Assembly (NCBI RefSeq): GCF_002291425.1
Contig: NZ_CP014136.1
Span: 1,178,001 to 1,242,000 of the forward strand
DNA length: 64,000 bases
Origin: Gibbsiella quercinecans
GTDB taxonomy: Bacteria; Pseudomonadota; Gammaproteobacteria; Enterobacterales; Enterobacteriaceae
Reading direction: 5' to 3'
The position numbers and the translations under genes were made by a program. The notes under the pieces were generated by a model. The model was not told where the DNA came from. It did no database searches and saw only the letters and a program-made list of their open reading frames with translations. Every line of letters begins with the position of its first letter. Position 1 is the stretch's first letter. Below are positions 26,657-38,610 of the stretch, in pieces.

Positions 26657-29464
26657 TTAATCAATATTCAGCGCGTCATTCACCAGAGCCTGTTGCTGCT
26701 TCTGGTGCACGGACATATAACCCACCGCCGGCGAGGCGGAGGCTGGCCGCCCGGCGTAACGTAAAGAGGCCCCGAACGGGATCACTTCACGGAAATTATG
26801 CTGGCTGCAGTACCAGGCCCCCTGGTTCAACGGCTCTTCCTGGCACCAGACAAAATCATGCACATGGGCGTATTTTTCCAGCACCGCCTGAACCGCCTGA
26901 TGCGGGAACGGATACAATTGCTCGATACGCACAATCGCCACATCCTGCTGCTCATTCTTACGGCGCTGTTCCAGCAGGTCGTAATACACCTTGCCGGCGC
27001 ACAGCACGACGCGCTTCACCGCTTTCGGATCCAGCTCATCGATCTCGCCAATCGCCGGCTGGAAGGCGCCGTTGGCCAACTCGTCCAGCGAAGAGGTCGC
27101 CAGCGGGTGGCGCAGCAGAGATTTGGGCGACATCACCACCAGCGGGCGGCGCATACCGCGCAGCGCCTGGCGGCGCAACATGTGGTAAACCTGCGCCGGC
27201 GTCGACGGAATGCACACCTGCATATTCTGTTCCGCACACAGCTGCAGATAACGCTCCAGGCGGGCGGAGGAGTGTTCCGGCCCCTGCCCTTCATAGCCAT
27301 GCGGCAGCAGCATCACCAGGCCGCACATACGGCCCCATTTTTGCTCGCCAGAGCTGATGAACTGATCGATCACCACCTGGGCGCCGTTGGCGAAATCACC
27401 AAACTGCGCTTCCCAGATCGTCAAGGTGCGCGGTTCGGCGGTGGCATAGCCATATTCGAACGCCAGCACCGCCTCTTCAGACAGCACGGAATCCCACACC
27501 TTGAACTCGCCCTGCCCGCTGTGGATATTGGCCAACGGCACATAGACCGAACCATCTTTCTGGTTATGCACCACGGCGTGGCGGTGGAAGAACGTCCCGC
27601 GGCCGGAGTCTTCGCCGGAAATACGGATGGGGATACCTTCGTCCACCAGCGTCGCATACGCCAATGTTTCGGCCCCGCCCCAGTCGAACAGCTTGTTGCC
27701 CGCGGCCATCTCGGCGCGATCGCCGTAGATTTTCGCCACGCGGGACTGCATTTCGACCCCATCCGGCACGCGGCTGATACGGCGCGCCAGCTCCTGCAGG
27801 CGTTTCATATCCACTTTGCTTGGATATTCTTCGTCCCATTCATGGTTCAGATAAGGCGACCAGGTGAAAGAGTGAAGGTTCATCGGGCGCCATGAATCCA
27901 CAACGCACTCACCGTCATCGAGCGCATCACGGTACAGATTGACCATTTCCGTGGCATCTTCCAGGCTGGCGATATTCTGCTCTGTCAGTTTGTCAGCATA
28001 GAGCTTGCGCGGCGTTGGGTGTTTCTTGATCTTTTGATACATCAACGGCTGAGTGGCACTCGGCTCATCCGCTTCGTTATGGCCATGACGACGGTAACAG
28101 ACCAGATCGATCATCACGTCACGTTTGAAGGTGTTACGGAAATCCAACGCTATCCGGGTCACGAAGGCAACGGCTTCCGGATCGTCTGCGTTCACATGGA
28201 AAATCGGCGCCTGCACCATTTTAGCGATATCAGTGCAATACTCGGTGGAGCGTGCATCATACGGGTTGGAGGTGGTGAAACCCACCTGGTTGTTAATCAC
28301 GATGCGCACCGTACCGCCCACCTCATAGCCGCGGGCCTGCGACATGTTCAGGGTTTCCTGAATAACCCCCTGGCCGGTAATAGCGGCATCACCATGGATA
28401 GTGATCGGCAACACCATGTTGCTGTGCGCTTCATCAAGACGATCGCGGCGGGCGCGTACCGAGCCCATCACCACCGGGCTAACGATTTCCAGGTGCGAGG
28501 GGTTAAACGCCAGCGCCAGGTGAACCATGCCGCCTTCGGTTTCCACGTCGGACGAATAGCCCTGGTGATATTTCACATCGCCAGTGCCCAGGTGTTCTTT
28601 ATGCTTACCGGCAAACTCGTCGAACAAATCAGCCGGCTTTTTACCCAGCACATTGATCAGCACGTTCAGGCGGCCGCGGTGGGCCATACCAAGCACCACT
28701 TCACGCGTGCCATTGCTGCCGGCATGGCGCACCATTTCTTTCAGCATCGGCACCAGCGCATCGCCGCCTTCCAGCGAGAAGCGCTTCGCGCCGGGGAACT
28801 TGGCCCCCAGATAGCGTTCCAGCCCTTCGGCCGCCGTCAGTTCTTGCAGAAAACGGCGCTTCTCCTCGTTGCTGAAGCTGGCCTGGCCGACAACCGATTC
28901 AATACGCTGCTGGATCCAGCGTTTTTCATCAGTATTGGTAATGTGCATGTATTCAGCGCCGATCGAACCGCAATAGGTTTGTTTCAGCGCGGCATACAAA
29001 TCGCTCAGCCGCATGGTTTCTCTGCCAATGGCGAAAGACCCCACGTTAAAGGTTTCCTGAAAATCGGCTTCAGTCAGGTTGTGGTAGGCAGGATCCAGAT
29101 CCTGCACCCGTTCCTGTTGCCATAGCCCAAGCGGATCCAGGTTGGCATGCTGGTGCCCGCGAAAGCGGAATGCGTTGATTAATTGCAGCACCTTGACCTG
29201 TTTGGCATCGGTCTGCGGATCGCTGATGGTGGAGTGATAACGTGCGCTATCTTTCGCCAGGCGGCGGAAATACTCGCGCGTTTGGGAATGGAGCTGATCG
29301 GGTGTGGCTCTTACGGTAGGAAGCTGCTGAAAGATAGAACGCCAGCTATCCTCAACGGAGCCCGGATCGGTTAGAAAATCTTCATAGAGCTGCTCTATGT
29401 AGGACTGGTTCGCGCCCGCCAGATAGGAGGAATCCAGCCAGGCCTTCATTGCGCCGTTCTGCAT
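26657..29464 (-). CDS. sucA: 2-oxoglutarate dehydrogenase E1 component
   Basis: 935 aa (E. coli 933). N-terminal E2-binding segment [20 protein letters not shown]. Thiamine-diphosphate motif in [18 protein letters not shown]. Conserved HRGRLN and [12 protein letters not shown] stretches. It decarboxylates 2-oxoglutarate and succinylates the lipoyl group of SucB. AAGGGATC ahead of the ATG. Confidence 0.97.
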   Translation of the reverse strand: MQNGAMKAWLDSSYLAGANQSYIEQLYEDFLTDPGSVEDSWRSIFQQLPTVRATPDQLHSQTREYFRRLAKDSARYHSTISDPQTDAKQVKVLQLINAFRFRGHQHANLDPLGLWQQERVQDLDPAYHNLTEADFQETFNVGSFAIGRETMRLSDLYAALKQTYCGSIGAEYMHITNTDEKRWIQQRIESVVGQASFSNEEKRRFLQELTAAEGLERYLGAKFPGAKRFSLEGGDALVPMLKEMVRHAGSNGTREVVLGMAHRGRLNVLINVLGKKPADLFDEFAGKHKEHLGTGDVKYHQGYSSDVETEGGMVHLALAFNPSHLEIVSPVVMGSVRARRDRLDEAHSNMVLPITIHGDAAITGQGVIQETLNMSQARGYEVGGTVRIVINNQVGFTTSNPYDARSTEYCTDIAKMVQAPIFHVNADDPEAVAFVTRIALDFRNTFKRDVMIDLVCYRRHGHNEADEPSATQPLMYQKIKKHPTPRKLYADKLTEQNIASLEDATEMVNLYRDALDDGECVVDSWRPMNLHSFTWSPYLNHEWDEEYPSKVDMKRLQELARRISRVPDGVEMQSRVAKIYGDRAEMAAGNKLFDWGGAETLAYATLVDEGIPIRISGEDSGRGTFFHRHAVVHNQKDGSVYVPLANIHSGQGEFKVWDSVLSEEAVLAFEYGYATAEPRTLTIWEAQFGDFANGAQVVIDQFISSGEQKWGRMCGLVMLLPHGYEGQGPEHSSARLERYLQLCAEQNMQVCIPSTPAQVYHMLRRQALRGMRRPLVVMSPKSLLRHPLATSSLDELANGAFQPAIGEIDELDPKAVKRVVLCAGKVYYDLLEQRRKNEQQDVAIVRIEQLYPFPHQAVQAVLEKYAHVHDFVWCQEEPLNQGAWYCSQHNFREVIPFGASLRYAGRPASASPAVGYMSVHQKQQQALVNDALNID

Positions 29465-29882
29465 TATGATCCCTTAAGCTTTAAAGCTTCAGTTTTCGCC
29501 GTGGTTAACATGGTTACCGTGAAAAAGACGGTTTGCCGTAAAACGGTTCACTCGCCGTACCTGCGGCCTTATCCTGAACTCGTCACAACCGCGTTATTAT
29601 TGCCAGGACAGCGCACAAACGCGATACCGGCGTTTAAATGCCCTTACCAGCGCCGACTGGCGAAAATATGCTCAGGCGCGCCGTTCCCCATTGCCAAAAA
29701 ATAACCGCTTGCCGAATTCAAGCCTCACGTACGTTTTATCCCGGGCCTCGCGGCCCATTACAAGGAACATCTAAAAACCGAGGAAAAACAAAGTTTGCCA
29801 GCATGGCAATCACCATCGGTTTTTAGGCGCTTCCTGCCCAGCGATGAGGCCGGGGAAACCCCGGCACAGCATCTTGTACTCT
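29465..29882. other. sdhB-sucA intergenic region
   Basis: 418 bp with no gene. It is expected to carry the separate sucA promoter known in E. coli. It contains a nested inverted-repeat structure at 29771-29826: an 11-bp outer stem (CTAAAAACCGA with TCGGTTTTTAG) enclosing a TTGCCA-GCA-TGGCAA hairpin. Confidence 0.6.
29771..29826. repeat. Nested inverted repeat between sdhB and sucA
   Basis: The outer arms are CTAAAAACCGA (29771-29781) and TCGGTTTTTAG (29816-29826). The inner perfect hairpin is TTGCCA-GCA-TGGCAA. No other copy noticed in the window. May partly terminate or protect the sdhCDAB mRNA. Confidence 0.55.
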
Positions 29883-30599
29883 TTAAGCGCTACGCTGCAG
29901 CAACATTGACTTAATATGGCCAATTGCACGCGTTGGATTAAGGCCTTTGGGACATACACTGACACAATTCATAATGCTATGGCAGCGGAAAACACTAAAA
30001 GCATCGTTCAGATCATCCAAACGTTCTGCCGTTTCGGTATCGCGGCTGTCGATCAGGAAGCGGTATGCCGCCAGCAGCCCAGCCGGCCCAACGAACTTAT
30101 CAGGGTTCCACCAGAATGACGGGCACGAGGTTGAACAGCAGGCACACAGAATGCACTCATACAAACCATCCAGTTTAGCGCGCTGCTCCGGCGATTGCAG
30201 GTGTTCGCGCGCCGGTGGATTTTTACCGTCATTCAATAAGTAAGGCTTAATCTTTTCATACTGGGTATAGAACTGCCCCATGTCCACCACCAGATCGCGG
30301 ATCACCGGCAATCCCGGCAGCGGCCGGATCACGATCTTGTTATTGCCTTTGCGCAGCGCAGATACCGGGGTGATACAGGCCAGGCCGTTTTTACCGTTCA
30401 TATTCAGCCCGTCGGAGCCGCAGACCCCTTCACGGCAGGAACGGCGAAACGCCAAGGTCGGATCCTTTTCTTTCAGTTGGATCAGCGCGTCCAACAACAT
30501 CATATCCCGGCCGTCTTCCGCTTCCAGCGTGTAATCCTGCATGTGCGGCGCATCATCAACATCCGGGTTATAGCGATAGATTGAAAATTCGAGTTTCAT
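29883..30599 (-). CDS. sdhB: Succinate dehydrogenase iron-sulfur subunit
   Basis: 238 aa. [2Fe-2S] ligands in CREGVCGSDGLNMNGKNGLAC (about 55-75). The [4Fe-4S] and [3Fe-4S] ligands are in CILCACCSTSCP and CHSIMNCVSVCPKGLNP. It passes electrons from SdhA flavin to quinone. 17 bp after sdhA. Confidence 0.97.
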   Translation of the reverse strand: MKLEFSIYRYNPDVDDAPHMQDYTLEAEDGRDMMLLDALIQLKEKDPTLAFRRSCREGVCGSDGLNMNGKNGLACITPVSALRKGNNKIVIRPLPGLPVIRDLVVDMGQFYTQYEKIKPYLLNDGKNPPAREHLQSPEQRAKLDGLYECILCACCSTSCPSFWWNPDKFVGPAGLLAAYRFLIDSRDTETAERLDDLNDAFSVFRCHSIMNCVSVCPKGLNPTRAIGHIKSMLLQRSA

Positions 30600-30616
30600 T
30601 TATCCCTTCTCCGCAA

Positions 30617-32383
30617 TTAATAAGAACGCACTTTTGGCGGGAATGCCGGGCGCAACGTCGGCTGCATATTCACGCTACGGCGCGTCATGCTTTCCGACTG
30701 CGGCAGATACAGCGAATGGCACAGCCAATTAGCGTCATCCCGATCCGGGTAGTCAAAACGGCTGTGGGCGCCGCGACTTTCCGTGCGGTAGTTGGCCGAT
30801 ACGGCGGTGGAAAACGCCGTCTCCATCAGGTTATCCAACTCCAGGCATTCGATGCGCTGGGTATTGAACTCCGTTGAGGTATCGTCCAAGCGCGCATTCT
30901 TCAGGCGCTCGCGGATCACTTTCAACTCTTCCAACCCTTTGGCCATCGCGTCGCCTTCGCGGAACACCGAGAAATTGTGCTGCATGCAGGATTGCAGCGC
31001 TTTGCGGATTTCAACCGGATCTTCACCGCTGCGGTTATTGTTCCAGCGGTTAAGGCGCTCCAGCGAGGCCTCAACGTCGGAATCGCTGGCGTCACGGCTG
31101 GCGCCTTGTTCTTCCAGGGATTCCTGCAGATGCAGGCCGGCGGAACGGCCGAAGACCACCAGATCGAGCAACGAGTTGCCGCCAAGCCGGTTGGCACCGT
31201 GGACCGATACGCAGGCGATTTCGCCCACGGCGAATAGCCCTGGGATCACCACGTCTTCCCCCTGCTCGTTCACCGTCAGTGCCTGGCCGGTCACCTTGGT
31301 TGGAATGCCGCCCATCATATAGTGGCAGGTCGGGATCACCGGGATCGGCTCTTTGACCGGATCGACGTGGGCAAAGGTGCGCGACAGCTCGAGGATCCCC
31401 GGCAAGCGCGATTCCAACACGTCTTTACCCAGATGATCGAGCTTCAGCTTGGCGTGCGGGCCCCACGGGCCGTCGCAGCCGCGGCCTTCACGGATTTCGA
31501 TCATGATCGAACGGGCAACCACATCACGGCCCGCCAGATCTTTGGCATTCGGCGCGTAGCGCTCCATGAAGCGCTCGCCATGTTTGTTCAGCAGGTAGCC
31601 GCCTTCGCCACGGCAGCCTTCTGTGACCAGAACGCCCGCGCCGGCAATACCGGTTGGGTGGAACTGCCACATTTCCATATCCTGCACCGGCACCCCGGCG
31701 CGCAACGCCATCCCCACGCCGTCGCCGGTATTGATGTGCGCATTGGTGGTGGACTGATAAATACGCCCGGCGCCGCCGGTCGCCAGCACGGTGGCCTTGG
31801 CTTTGAAATAGACCACTTCGCCGGTTTCAATGCAGATAGCGGTGGTGCCAACCACGGTGCCATCCTGGTTTTTCACCAGATCCAGCGCATACCATTCGGA
31901 GAAGATTGTGGTGTGATTCTTCAAATTCTGCTGGTAAAGGGTGTGCAGCAGCGCGTGGCCGGTGCGGTCGGCGGCTGCTGCCGTGCGGGCCGCCTGCTCG
32001 CCGCCGAAGTTTTTCGACTGGCCGCCAAACGGCCGCTGATAAATACGGCCGTCATCCAGACGGGAAAACGGCAGCCCCATGTGTTCAAGCTCAAGAATGG
32101 CTTCAGGGCCGGTTTTGCACATGTATTCGATGGCGTCCTGATCGCCGATATAATCAGAGCCTTTCACCGTGTCGTACATGTGCCATTCCCAGTTATCTTC
32201 ATGGGTGTTGCCAAGCGCGACCGTAATGCCGCCCTGAGCGGACACGGTATGGGAACGGGTTGGAAATACTTTTGACAGCAGGGCACAGGTTGAGCCCGCC
32301 TGGGAAATCTGCAGTGCCGCGCGCATCCCCGCGCCGCCGGCACCAATAACAACAGCATCAAACTCTCTGACTGGCAGCTTCAT
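30617..32383 (-). CDS. sdhA: Succinate dehydrogenase flavoprotein subunit
   Basis: 588 aa. N-terminal FAD motif [13 protein letters not shown]. The covalent flavin His is in [13 protein letters not shown] (about 45). Succinate-binding residues are in the HPTGIAGAG and [13 protein letters not shown] regions. It oxidises succinate to fumarate at the inner face of the membrane. Its ATG directly follows the sdhD stop. Confidence 0.97.
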   Translation of the reverse strand: MKLPVREFDAVVIGAGGAGMRAALQISQAGSTCALLSKVFPTRSHTVSAQGGITVALGNTHEDNWEWHMYDTVKGSDYIGDQDAIEYMCKTGPEAILELEHMGLPFSRLDDGRIYQRPFGGQSKNFGGEQAARTAAAADRTGHALLHTLYQQNLKNHTTIFSEWYALDLVKNQDGTVVGTTAICIETGEVVYFKAKATVLATGGAGRIYQSTTNAHINTGDGVGMALRAGVPVQDMEMWQFHPTGIAGAGVLVTEGCRGEGGYLLNKHGERFMERYAPNAKDLAGRDVVARSIMIEIREGRGCDGPWGPHAKLKLDHLGKDVLESRLPGILELSRTFAHVDPVKEPIPVIPTCHYMMGGIPTKVTGQALTVNEQGEDVVIPGLFAVGEIACVSVHGANRLGGNSLLDLVVFGRSAGLHLQESLEEQGASRDASDSDVEASLERLNRWNNNRSGEDPVEIRKALQSCMQHNFSVFREGDAMAKGLEELKVIRERLKNARLDDTSTEFNTQRIECLELDNLMETAFSTAVSANYRTESRGAHSRFDYPDRDDANWLCHSLYLPQSESMTRRSVNMQPTLRPAFPPKVRSY

Positions 32384-32731
32384 TTACGCACCCCACACGA
32401 CAATTGTTCCATACAATAAATAGACCACCAGCGCGACCACGATCGCCAATTGCAGCACCAGGCGAACCGCCAGCGGTTTGATATAATCCGTTAACACCTG
32501 CCACATCCCAATCCAGGCGTGAACCAGAATGGAAAGCAATGCCAGCAGGGTAAAAACCTTCGTGATGGAAGTGGCGAAGAAACCCCGCCAGATGTCATAG
32601 GTAATGTCAGGCGCAGTGGCGACAAAACCCAGAAGATAAAGAACATACAGGGTGATAACGATGGCGGAGGCACGCAGTAATAACCAGTCATGCACGCCGT
32701 TGCGTCCTAATGCAGAAACATTGCTTACCAT
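32384..32731 (-). CDS. sdhD: Succinate dehydrogenase membrane anchor SdhD
   Basis: 115 aa, three helices. [13 protein letters not shown] precedes helix 1, and [14 protein letters not shown] contains the haem b/quinone-site residues (His71 and Asp82-Tyr83 region of E. coli). It anchors SdhAB with SdhC, whose end it overlaps by 7 bp. Confidence 0.96.
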   Translation of the reverse strand: MVSNVSALGRNGVHDWLLLRASAIVITLYVLYLLGFVATAPDITYDIWRGFFATSITKVFTLLALLSILVHAWIGMWQVLTDYIKPLAVRLVLQLAIVVALVVYLLYGTIVVWGA

Positions 32732-33114
32732 ACCAAGACTCCCGCCAGAATTGACAACACGGCGGTCAATACGAACGCCACCTGGGCAGAACGTTTACCC
32801 GCGGCCAAACTCTCTTCGATATAGCCAAAATCCATTAACAAATGGCGAATGCCACCGCAAATGTGATAAGCCAGCGCCGTCAGGATCCCCCAAAAAATAA
32901 ATTTCGCGAAGAAACTATTCATGATGGCTGTAGCTTGCAGAAACCCGTCCTGGGAAGAGAGAGACAGGCCTAACAGCCAGAGGAGAATGCCCACGGCAAC
33001 GAAGGTGATTACGCCAGAGACTCGGTGTAAAATGGAAGCTATTGCAGTTACGGGAAACCGGATCGTTTGCAGATCCAGATTAACAGGTCTTTGTTTTTTC
33101 ACGATTTTGCCCAC
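32725..33114 (-). CDS. sdhC: Succinate dehydrogenase cytochrome b556 subunit
   Basis: 129 aa from a GTG at 33114, exactly the E. coli length. The frame runs on to an ATG at 33213, but that extension is not conserved. [16 protein letters not shown], then SILHRVSGV with quinone-site Ser/Arg, and [12 protein letters not shown] carrying the haem His. First gene of the sdh-suc operon. Confidence 0.93.
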   Translation of the reverse strand: MGKIVKKQRPVNLDLQTIRFPVTAIASILHRVSGVITFVAVGILLWLLGLSLSSQDGFLQATAIMNSFFAKFIFWGILTALAYHICGGIRHLLMDFGYIEESLAAGKRSAQVAFVLTAVLSILAGVLVW

Positions 33115-33895
33115 ACAGCTCTTATTATTTTCCTTCCTCCGGCCTGGGCGGGGATCAGACAGCGTTAAGAGCCGAAAAAAACCCTCACACGTCACGCGCT
33201 CAAACATCAACATCCTCTGTGCTTAAACGGCGCGTTGTTATAACGCTGGGTGCTCCTACTTCAGGGTAAACCCGGAGACCTGGCGGCAGTATAGGATGAT
33301 CACAATCCTATTACAATTCCCACACAATCTCTTTGGTGACATTTCCCCTGAACAGTGATTTGGATCACTTTTTTCACAAAAAATACAAAACAAATCATAT
33401 CATTTGACAAAATATCAACATTTTAATTACATATACAACGCAAACACGCCTATGATAGACGAACGACCAGCAGATACACTTCCCCCTACGCCCAAGTTAT
33501 GCAACAGTGTATCTTGCTGAAACTCCTTCAATCCGTGTGGTTACACCGCCCAGAGCCGCGATCGCGCATGCCATAGCCAGCAAACAATATGCCGGGCAAC
33601 CTTACGGGCCTGGTGAGCAAGGCGGCAACATGGCACTGAACAGCGCGAAGGGCACGGGTTTGAACAACCGCGGCATATCGTAGGTAACAATTAACAGACA
33701 ATAATGAATTCGAATGAATCGTTGATAACTGGTCACCCGTTTCGTTCGCCTGATGAGCACTCTGTACCCCATACACGCATTTGCGTAGTTGCTCACAGAG
33801 TTTGCGCTTGCGCGAATTTTTTGCGGGCAACATGCGGAGATTTAAGGTATTTCAGTTATTAGTGGTTTAAAAATAAGGCGCTAAGGAGACTGTAA
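33115..33895. other. Divergent sdhC-gltA promoter region
   Basis: 781 bp, no gene on either strand. It separates the two divergent TCA transcription units, as in E. coli. AT-rich between about 33370 and 33440, where ArcA-type control sites would be expected. The gltA leader appears long, several hundred nucleotides. A CRP-like palindrome is given separately. Confidence 0.6.
33354..33369. promoter_or_regulatory. CRP-like site in the sdhC-gltA region
   Basis: Symmetrical AGTGA-N6-TCACT, two changes from the CRP core TGTGA-N6-TCACA. It is about 240 bp ahead of sdhC, close to where the E. coli sdhC transcript starts. cAMP-CRP activates sdh in E. coli. Confidence 0.45.
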
Positions 33896-35185
33896 ATGAC
33901 TGACAAAAAAGCGACGCTGGCACTGAATGACGGTGCAGCGCCGATCGAGCTAAACGTACTGACCCCGACGCTGGGTCCCGATGTCCTTGACGTCCGCGCC
34001 TTGGGCACGAAAGGTTATTTCACCTTTGATCCTGGCTTTACCTCTACCGCGTCCTGTGAATCCAAGATCACCTACATCGACGGTGACAACGGCATTCTGC
34101 TGCACCGCGGCTTCCCGATCGAACAGCTGGCGAAAAAATCCACCTATCTTGAGGTGTGTTACATCCTGCTGTACGGCGAGACGCCAACCAAAGAAGAGTT
34201 TGAACAGTTCCGAACCAACGTCACCCGCCATACCATGATCCACGATCAGATCACCCATCTGTTCCGTGGTTTCCGCCGTGACTCACACCCAATGGCCGTG
34301 CTGTGCGGCGTTACCGGTGCGCTGGCGGCCTTCTATCATGACGCGCTGGACGTCAACAACGAGCGCCACCGGGAAATCGCCGCCTTCCGTCTGCTGTCGA
34401 AAATGCCGACCGTCGCGGCGATGTGTTACAAATACTCCCTTGGCCAGCCGTTTGTTTATCCGCGTAACGAGCTGTCGTATGCGGGTAACTTCCTGCACAT
34501 GATGTTCGCGACGCCGTGTGAAGAATACGTGGTCAACCCAGTGCTGGAACGCGCAATGGATCGGATCCTGATCCTGCACGCCGATCACGAACAGAACGCC
34601 TCGACGTCGACCGTGCGCACCGCCGGTTCTTCCGGTGCCAACCCGTTCGCCTGCATCGCGGCCGGTATCGCATCGCTTTGGGGGCCAGCGCATGGCGGTG
34701 CCAACGAAGCCGCGCTGAAAATGCTCGAAGAAATCAAGAGCGTTGAACACATCCCGGAATTTATCAAACGCGCCAAAGACAAGAACGACTCGTTCCGTCT
34801 GATGGGCTTTGGCCACCGTGTATACAAAAACTACGATCCGCGTGCGACCGTAATGCGTGAAACCTGCCACGAAGTGCTGAAAGAGCTGAACAAGAAGGAT
34901 GACAACCTGCTGGAAGTGGCGATGGAGCTGGAGCACATTGCACTGCACGATCCGTACTTCATCGAGAAAAAACTGTACCCGAACGTCGATTTCTATTCAG
35001 GCATCATCCTGAAGGCGATGGGCATTCCATCCTCTATGTTCACCGTGATCTTTGCCATTGCCCGTACCATCGGCTGGATCGCACACTGGAGCGAAATGCA
35101 TGCCGAAGGGTTGAAGATCGCTCGCCCGCGCCAGCTGTACACCGGCTACGCCGAGCGTGACTTTGACTCTATGCTGAAAAAATAA
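33896..35185 (+). CDS. gltA: Citrate synthase (type II, NADH-sensitive)
   Basis: 429 aa (E. coli 427). Catalytic His residues in [14 protein letters not shown] and [12 protein letters not shown], and the catalytic Asp further on (about 362-364). The N-terminal domain binding NADH allosterically is present. It condenses oxaloacetate with acetyl-CoA. CTAAGGAG before the ATG; strong terminator after the stop. Confidence 0.97.
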   Translation: MTDKKATLALNDGAAPIELNVLTPTLGPDVLDVRALGTKGYFTFDPGFTSTASCESKITYIDGDNGILLHRGFPIEQLAKKSTYLEVCYILLYGETPTKEEFEQFRTNVTRHTMIHDQITHLFRGFRRDSHPMAVLCGVTGALAAFYHDALDVNNERHREIAAFRLLSKMPTVAAMCYKYSLGQPFVYPRNELSYAGNFLHMMFATPCEEYVVNPVLERAMDRILILHADHEQNASTSTVRTAGSSGANPFACIAAGIASLWGPAHGGANEAALKMLEEIKSVEHIPEFIKRAKDKNDSFRLMGFGHRVYKNYDPRATVMRETCHEVLKELNKKDDNLLEVAMELEHIALHDPYFIEKKLYPNVDFYSGIILKAMGIPSSMFTVIFAIARTIGWIAHWSEMHAEGLKIARPRQLYTGYAERDFDSMLKK

Positions 35186-35213
35186 CCGCGCTGGGTTCTT
35201 GCCTTACCGCGTT

Positions 35214-35245
35214 AAGCGCCGCCCCTGGGCGGCGCTTTTCGTTTT
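35214..35245 (+). terminator. gltA terminator
   Basis: 11-bp GC-rich stem AAGCGCCGCCC / GGGCGGCGCTT with TTTTCGTTTT after it. Confidence 0.9.
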
Positions 35246-35304
35246 GCAACCAGCCAGGGATAGAAGAGGCCCGATCTGGCCGATGAGGGAATATAGATTT
35301 CCCG

Positions 35305-36096
35305 CTATTTCTGGCACCCCGGGCACCAATAGAACGGCCGTGAAGACAGCGTCTCACGAACGATCATGGCGCCGCAGCGCGGGCATGGTTCGCCGCTGCG
35401 GTGAAACACCTTAAAGCTAAAGAGTGTGCCGTGGTGGCGGTTGTCATCCACCTGCCCCCGCGTTTGGTAAGACAACCGTGGGATCTGCAGCAGCGCTTCG
35501 GCCAAGCGATGCAACACCGGCGGCGCCAGCTCCTGCGCCCGATGCTGTGGCGCCAGTTCGGCCTGCCATAAAATTTCAGCACGCAGGTAGTTGCCCAACC
35601 CGGCGAGAAAAGCCTGATCGAGCAGCATTCCCCCCAGTTGCCGCCGCCTGAACGCCGGCAGCAATAAACGCTGCTCGACGGCGGCCACCGTCACCGCAGG
35701 ATCCAGCACATCCGGGCCGATGCGTTGCAAAAACGGGTGCTGCTCAATCTCTTCACGCGGCCCAACGGTAATATCCGAAGCACTGTAGAGCAAAATCGCC
35801 CGCTCCGGCGTTTGCAGGCGTACGCGTAAATCACGTTTGGTATCGGGCACCTCCCCGGCGCTGACCACTTTCCACACGCCATATAGCTGGTTGTGGCTAT
35901 ACATCGTCAGCCCATCAGAAAAATGGATCAGCAACGCCTTGCCACGCGGTTCAATCGCGATCACCCGCTGGCCAACCAGCGTTGCCTGATAGTGCTTCAA
36001 CTGTGGAAAAGCAAACCAAACGTCAGTCAGCGGTTGCTCAATCACCGCAGCCGCCAGTTTATCCGCCGCCCGGCGTATTTCCGGCCCTTCCGGCAT
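35305..36096 (-). CDS. nei: Endonuclease VIII
   Basis: 263-aa DNA glycosylase/AP lyase for oxidised pyrimidines. Starts MPEGPEIRR, so Pro2 is the Schiff-base nucleophile and Glu3 the catalytic acid. H2TH region [13 protein letters not shown]-terminal zinc finger CPRCG...CPGCQ. Beside gltA as in E. coli, although abrB is missing here. 10 bp after pcp, likely the last gene of the 5-oxoproline operon. Confidence 0.95.
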   Translation of the reverse strand: MPEGPEIRRAADKLAAAVIEQPLTDVWFAFPQLKHYQATLVGQRVIAIEPRGKALLIHFSDGLTMYSHNQLYGVWKVVSAGEVPDTKRDLRVRLQTPERAILLYSASDITVGPREEIEQHPFLQRIGPDVLDPAVTVAAVEQRLLLPAFRRRQLGGMLLDQAFLAGLGNYLRAEILWQAELAPQHRAQELAPPVLHRLAEALLQIPRLSYQTRGQVDDNRHHGTLFSFKVFHRSGEPCPRCGAMIVRETLSSRPFYWCPGCQK

Positions 36097-36106
36097 CTAA
36101 GACTCC

Positions 36107-36751
36107 TTAATGCGTGGCGCCACCGGCCACTTTTCGATCCTGTTCCACCTGCAAGGCGATAGATATCGCCAACTCCACGGCAATTAACACCGTCTGGGCG
36201 GCCATACTTGGCGCGCCGGGATGTGCGATTGCCTGTTCAGGCAAATAAGGGATATGCATAAATCCCCCTTTCACCGCCGGCCGGCCACGCAAATAATGCA
36301 GCAGACCGTACATGACGTGATTACAGACATAGGTCCCGGCCGTTTGCGATACCGAAGCGGGAATACCCGCGGCACGAATCGCTTCCACCACCGTTTTGAT
36401 CGGCAGCGTACTGAAATACGCAGCCGGCCCGTCGGCCGCTATCGGCTCATCGATGGGCTGATAGCCTTTATTATCAGGAATGCGCGCGTCGTTAATATTA
36501 ATCGCCACACGCTCAAGCGTGATATCGGATCGCCCTCCCGCCTGGCCGATACACAACACTATTGCCGGTTGCCATTCATCAATCGCCGCCTCCAGCACGG
36601 TTAATGCCTCACCAAATACGCACGGCAACTGGCGCGCGACAATATGCCCCCCGGCCAGTTCCCGATCGCTCAACTGCTTCACGACCTCCCAGGAAGGATT
36701 TACAGATTCGCCATCAAAAGGTTCAAAACCGGTAATCAGAACGTTGCGCAT
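36107..36751 (-). CDS. pcp: Pyrrolidone-carboxylate peptidase
   Basis: 214-aa cytosolic cysteine peptidase (family C15) removing N-terminal pyroglutamate. The triad is visible: Glu in ITLERVAIN (about 80), Cys in [12 protein letters not shown] (about 143), His in [12 protein letters not shown] (about 167). Downstream of the DUF969/DUF979 pair (10-bp gap), in the same direction as pxpBC, so its product 5-oxoproline could feed 5-oxoprolinase. Confidence 0.96.
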   Translation of the reverse strand: MRNVLITGFEPFDGESVNPSWEVVKQLSDRELAGGHIVARQLPCVFGEALTVLEAAIDEWQPAIVLCIGQAGGRSDITLERVAININDARIPDNKGYQPIDEPIAADGPAAYFSTLPIKTVVEAIRAAGIPASVSQTAGTYVCNHVMYGLLHYLRGRPAVKGGFMHIPYLPEQAIAHPGAPSMAAQTVLIAVELAISIALQVEQDRKVAGGATH

Positions 36752-36761
36752 AAAAGATACC

Positions 36762-37769
36762 CTAAAGAAACATCAAAAAATAAAGCAGCAGCACATTCAC
36801 CAACAACAACGCGATTCCCGTTGGGATCTGGGCCTTAATGACGGCGTTTTTATCCGGCAGCTCCAACAATGCGGCGGGGACAATATTATAGTTAGCCGCC
36901 ATCGGCGTCATTAATGTGCCGCAATACCCTGAGAACATACCGATCGCCGCCATTACCGCTGGATTGCCGCCGTGCTGCAATACCAGAATAGGGATCCCAA
37001 CCCCCGCAGTCACAATCGGAAAGGCAGCGAAAGCATTGCCCATAACCATGGTTAACAGCGCCATGCCAACGGCATACACCACGACCGCAATAAAACGGTT
37101 GTCTACCGCCAGGTACTCTTGCGTCAAATGTGAAATCGCCGTGCCAACCCCCGCCGCAGTGAATAACAACCCAAGCGTTGCCAGGATCTGAGGCAAGATA
37201 AACGCCCAGCCGATGGAATCCAGCAGGCGACGCGCCTCCTGGATCGGCTGATGGCTTTTTTCACCGGTCATTTTTAACGCAATCAAACAGCCCAACAGGC
37301 AGCCGACCGTCATACTGAACAAGGTGATCAGCGTCGCATGATTGCCTGGGCCGAACACCCTTGTTTGCAACACCTGCACGTTGTTAAACAACAATACGCC
37401 GATTACCGTTACCACGGGTATCGTCAACGCCGGCACAAATAAGCGGTTGCCAAGCCGTTGGGCGCTTTCCTCACGCTGTTCCACGCTACGCTGGTGATAA
37501 TGGCCCAGACGCACCCCACCAAACCCCGCAATCAGCGCCATGACAACCACCAGCACACCGACCAGAATATGCAGTTGGCGGCGAGCCTCTTCCCCAGAAC
37601 CAAACAGCCCGTAGGCCCAATCACCGAGCAAGAAAATTACGCCATATAAGCCCCAAAACAACGCGGTGAAGATACGGCGAGGGTTAGCACGATCGCGTAG
37701 AGACATCACTGCGACAATCAATAAAACGGCGCCGGCAAGCCAGTAGAGGTATTGCTGTTGGAAATTCAT
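36762..37769 (-). CDS. DUF979 family membrane protein
   Basis: 335 aa, about ten hydrophobic segments. DUF979 proteins occur paired with DUF969 proteins; together they look like a two-part membrane carrier. Here the pair stands between pxpC and pcp, suggesting transport of pyroglutamate or pyroglutamyl peptides. This is inferred from gene context only. Confidence 0.82.
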   Translation of the reverse strand: MNFQQQYLYWLAGAVLLIVAVMSLRDRANPRRIFTALFWGLYGVIFLLGDWAYGLFGSGEEARRQLHILVGVLVVVMALIAGFGGVRLGHYHQRSVEQREESAQRLGNRLFVPALTIPVVTVIGVLLFNNVQVLQTRVFGPGNHATLITLFSMTVGCLLGCLIALKMTGEKSHQPIQEARRLLDSIGWAFILPQILATLGLLFTAAGVGTAISHLTQEYLAVDNRFIAVVVYAVGMALLTMVMGNAFAAFPIVTAGVGIPILVLQHGGNPAVMAAIGMFSGYCGTLMTPMAANYNIVPAALLELPDKNAVIKAQIPTGIALLLVNVLLLYFLMFL

Positions 37770-38497
37770 TGCGCCTCTCCCTTCGCTTTTAATGCCGCCT
37801 GGTTAAGCTGCGCCAGCTCTGTGCTCAAGCGCTTATCCATCCGGTACATACGCCAGGCATGGATCAAAAAAGCGAAAATGGCGGTGGGGATGCCCCACAA
37901 GGCGATATGCAGCGGCTCGGTTTGAATCCCGCCAGACTCCAACATAAAGTTGTGCATGAAAATAATCGCGCCAAATGCCACGAAGATATCTTCACCAAAG
38001 AACAGGCCCACATTGTCCGTCGCCGCAGACATCGCGCGTAAGCGATAGCGAACATGCTCCGGCAATTCGCCGTAACGGTTTTGCATTGCGCCTTCCGCCA
38101 TGGGCGCTAACATAGGCCGCACCATCTGCGGATGCCCACCCAGGCTGGTCAGCCCCATAGCTGCGGTTATTTCACGGAAAAACAAATAAACAATCAGCAG
38201 ACGCCCTGCCGTCGCACTTTTGATTTTGGCAATCCATATTTGCGCGCGTTCCTTTAATCCATAGCGCTCCAGCAGGCCAATTACCGCTAACGGCAACAGC
38301 AGGATCAATGGCAGATTACGGGTATTGAGAAACCCTTCGCCAAGCTTTTCCAGAATAACGCCCAGTGGCATCGAAGCTGCCAGACCGGTAATGATCCCTG
38401 AAACAATGACCACTAAAACCGGATTAATGCGCAACAAGAAACCCACCACGATGGCAGCAATACCGATCAGTGGCCACAAATCCACCCCATGTTCCAT
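37766..38497 (-). CDS. DUF969 family membrane protein
   Basis: 243 aa, about six to seven hydrophobic segments with a conserved central FREITAAMGLTSLGGHPQMVRPM stretch in which Gly/His residues stand out. Overlaps the DUF979 gene by 4 bp (ATGA-type), so the two are co-translated. Substrate unknown; see DUF979. Confidence 0.82.
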   Translation of the reverse strand: MEHGVDLWPLIGIAAIVVGFLLRINPVLVVIVSGIITGLAASMPLGVILEKLGEGFLNTRNLPLILLLPLAVIGLLERYGLKERAQIWIAKIKSATAGRLLIVYLFFREITAAMGLTSLGGHPQMVRPMLAPMAEGAMQNRYGELPEHVRYRLRAMSAATDNVGLFFGEDIFVAFGAIIFMHNFMLESGGIQTEPLHIALWGIPTAIFAFLIHAWRMYRMDKRLSTELAQLNQAALKAKGEAQ

Positions 38498-38610
38498 AGC
38501 CTATTCCCTCTGATGTTGTGTAAACCTTAATTCCACCTTGTTCCGTGTGGATAGCGGCCAGCCTCTGGAAGATGGAGAAGATTTGCACCTTCATCGGCCA
38601 TTACCGCCAA

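Noticed and set aside
33528-33833. 101-codon minus-strand frame in the sdhC-gltA region
   Set aside because: No ribosome site, no similarity, lies in the regulatory region between divergent operons.
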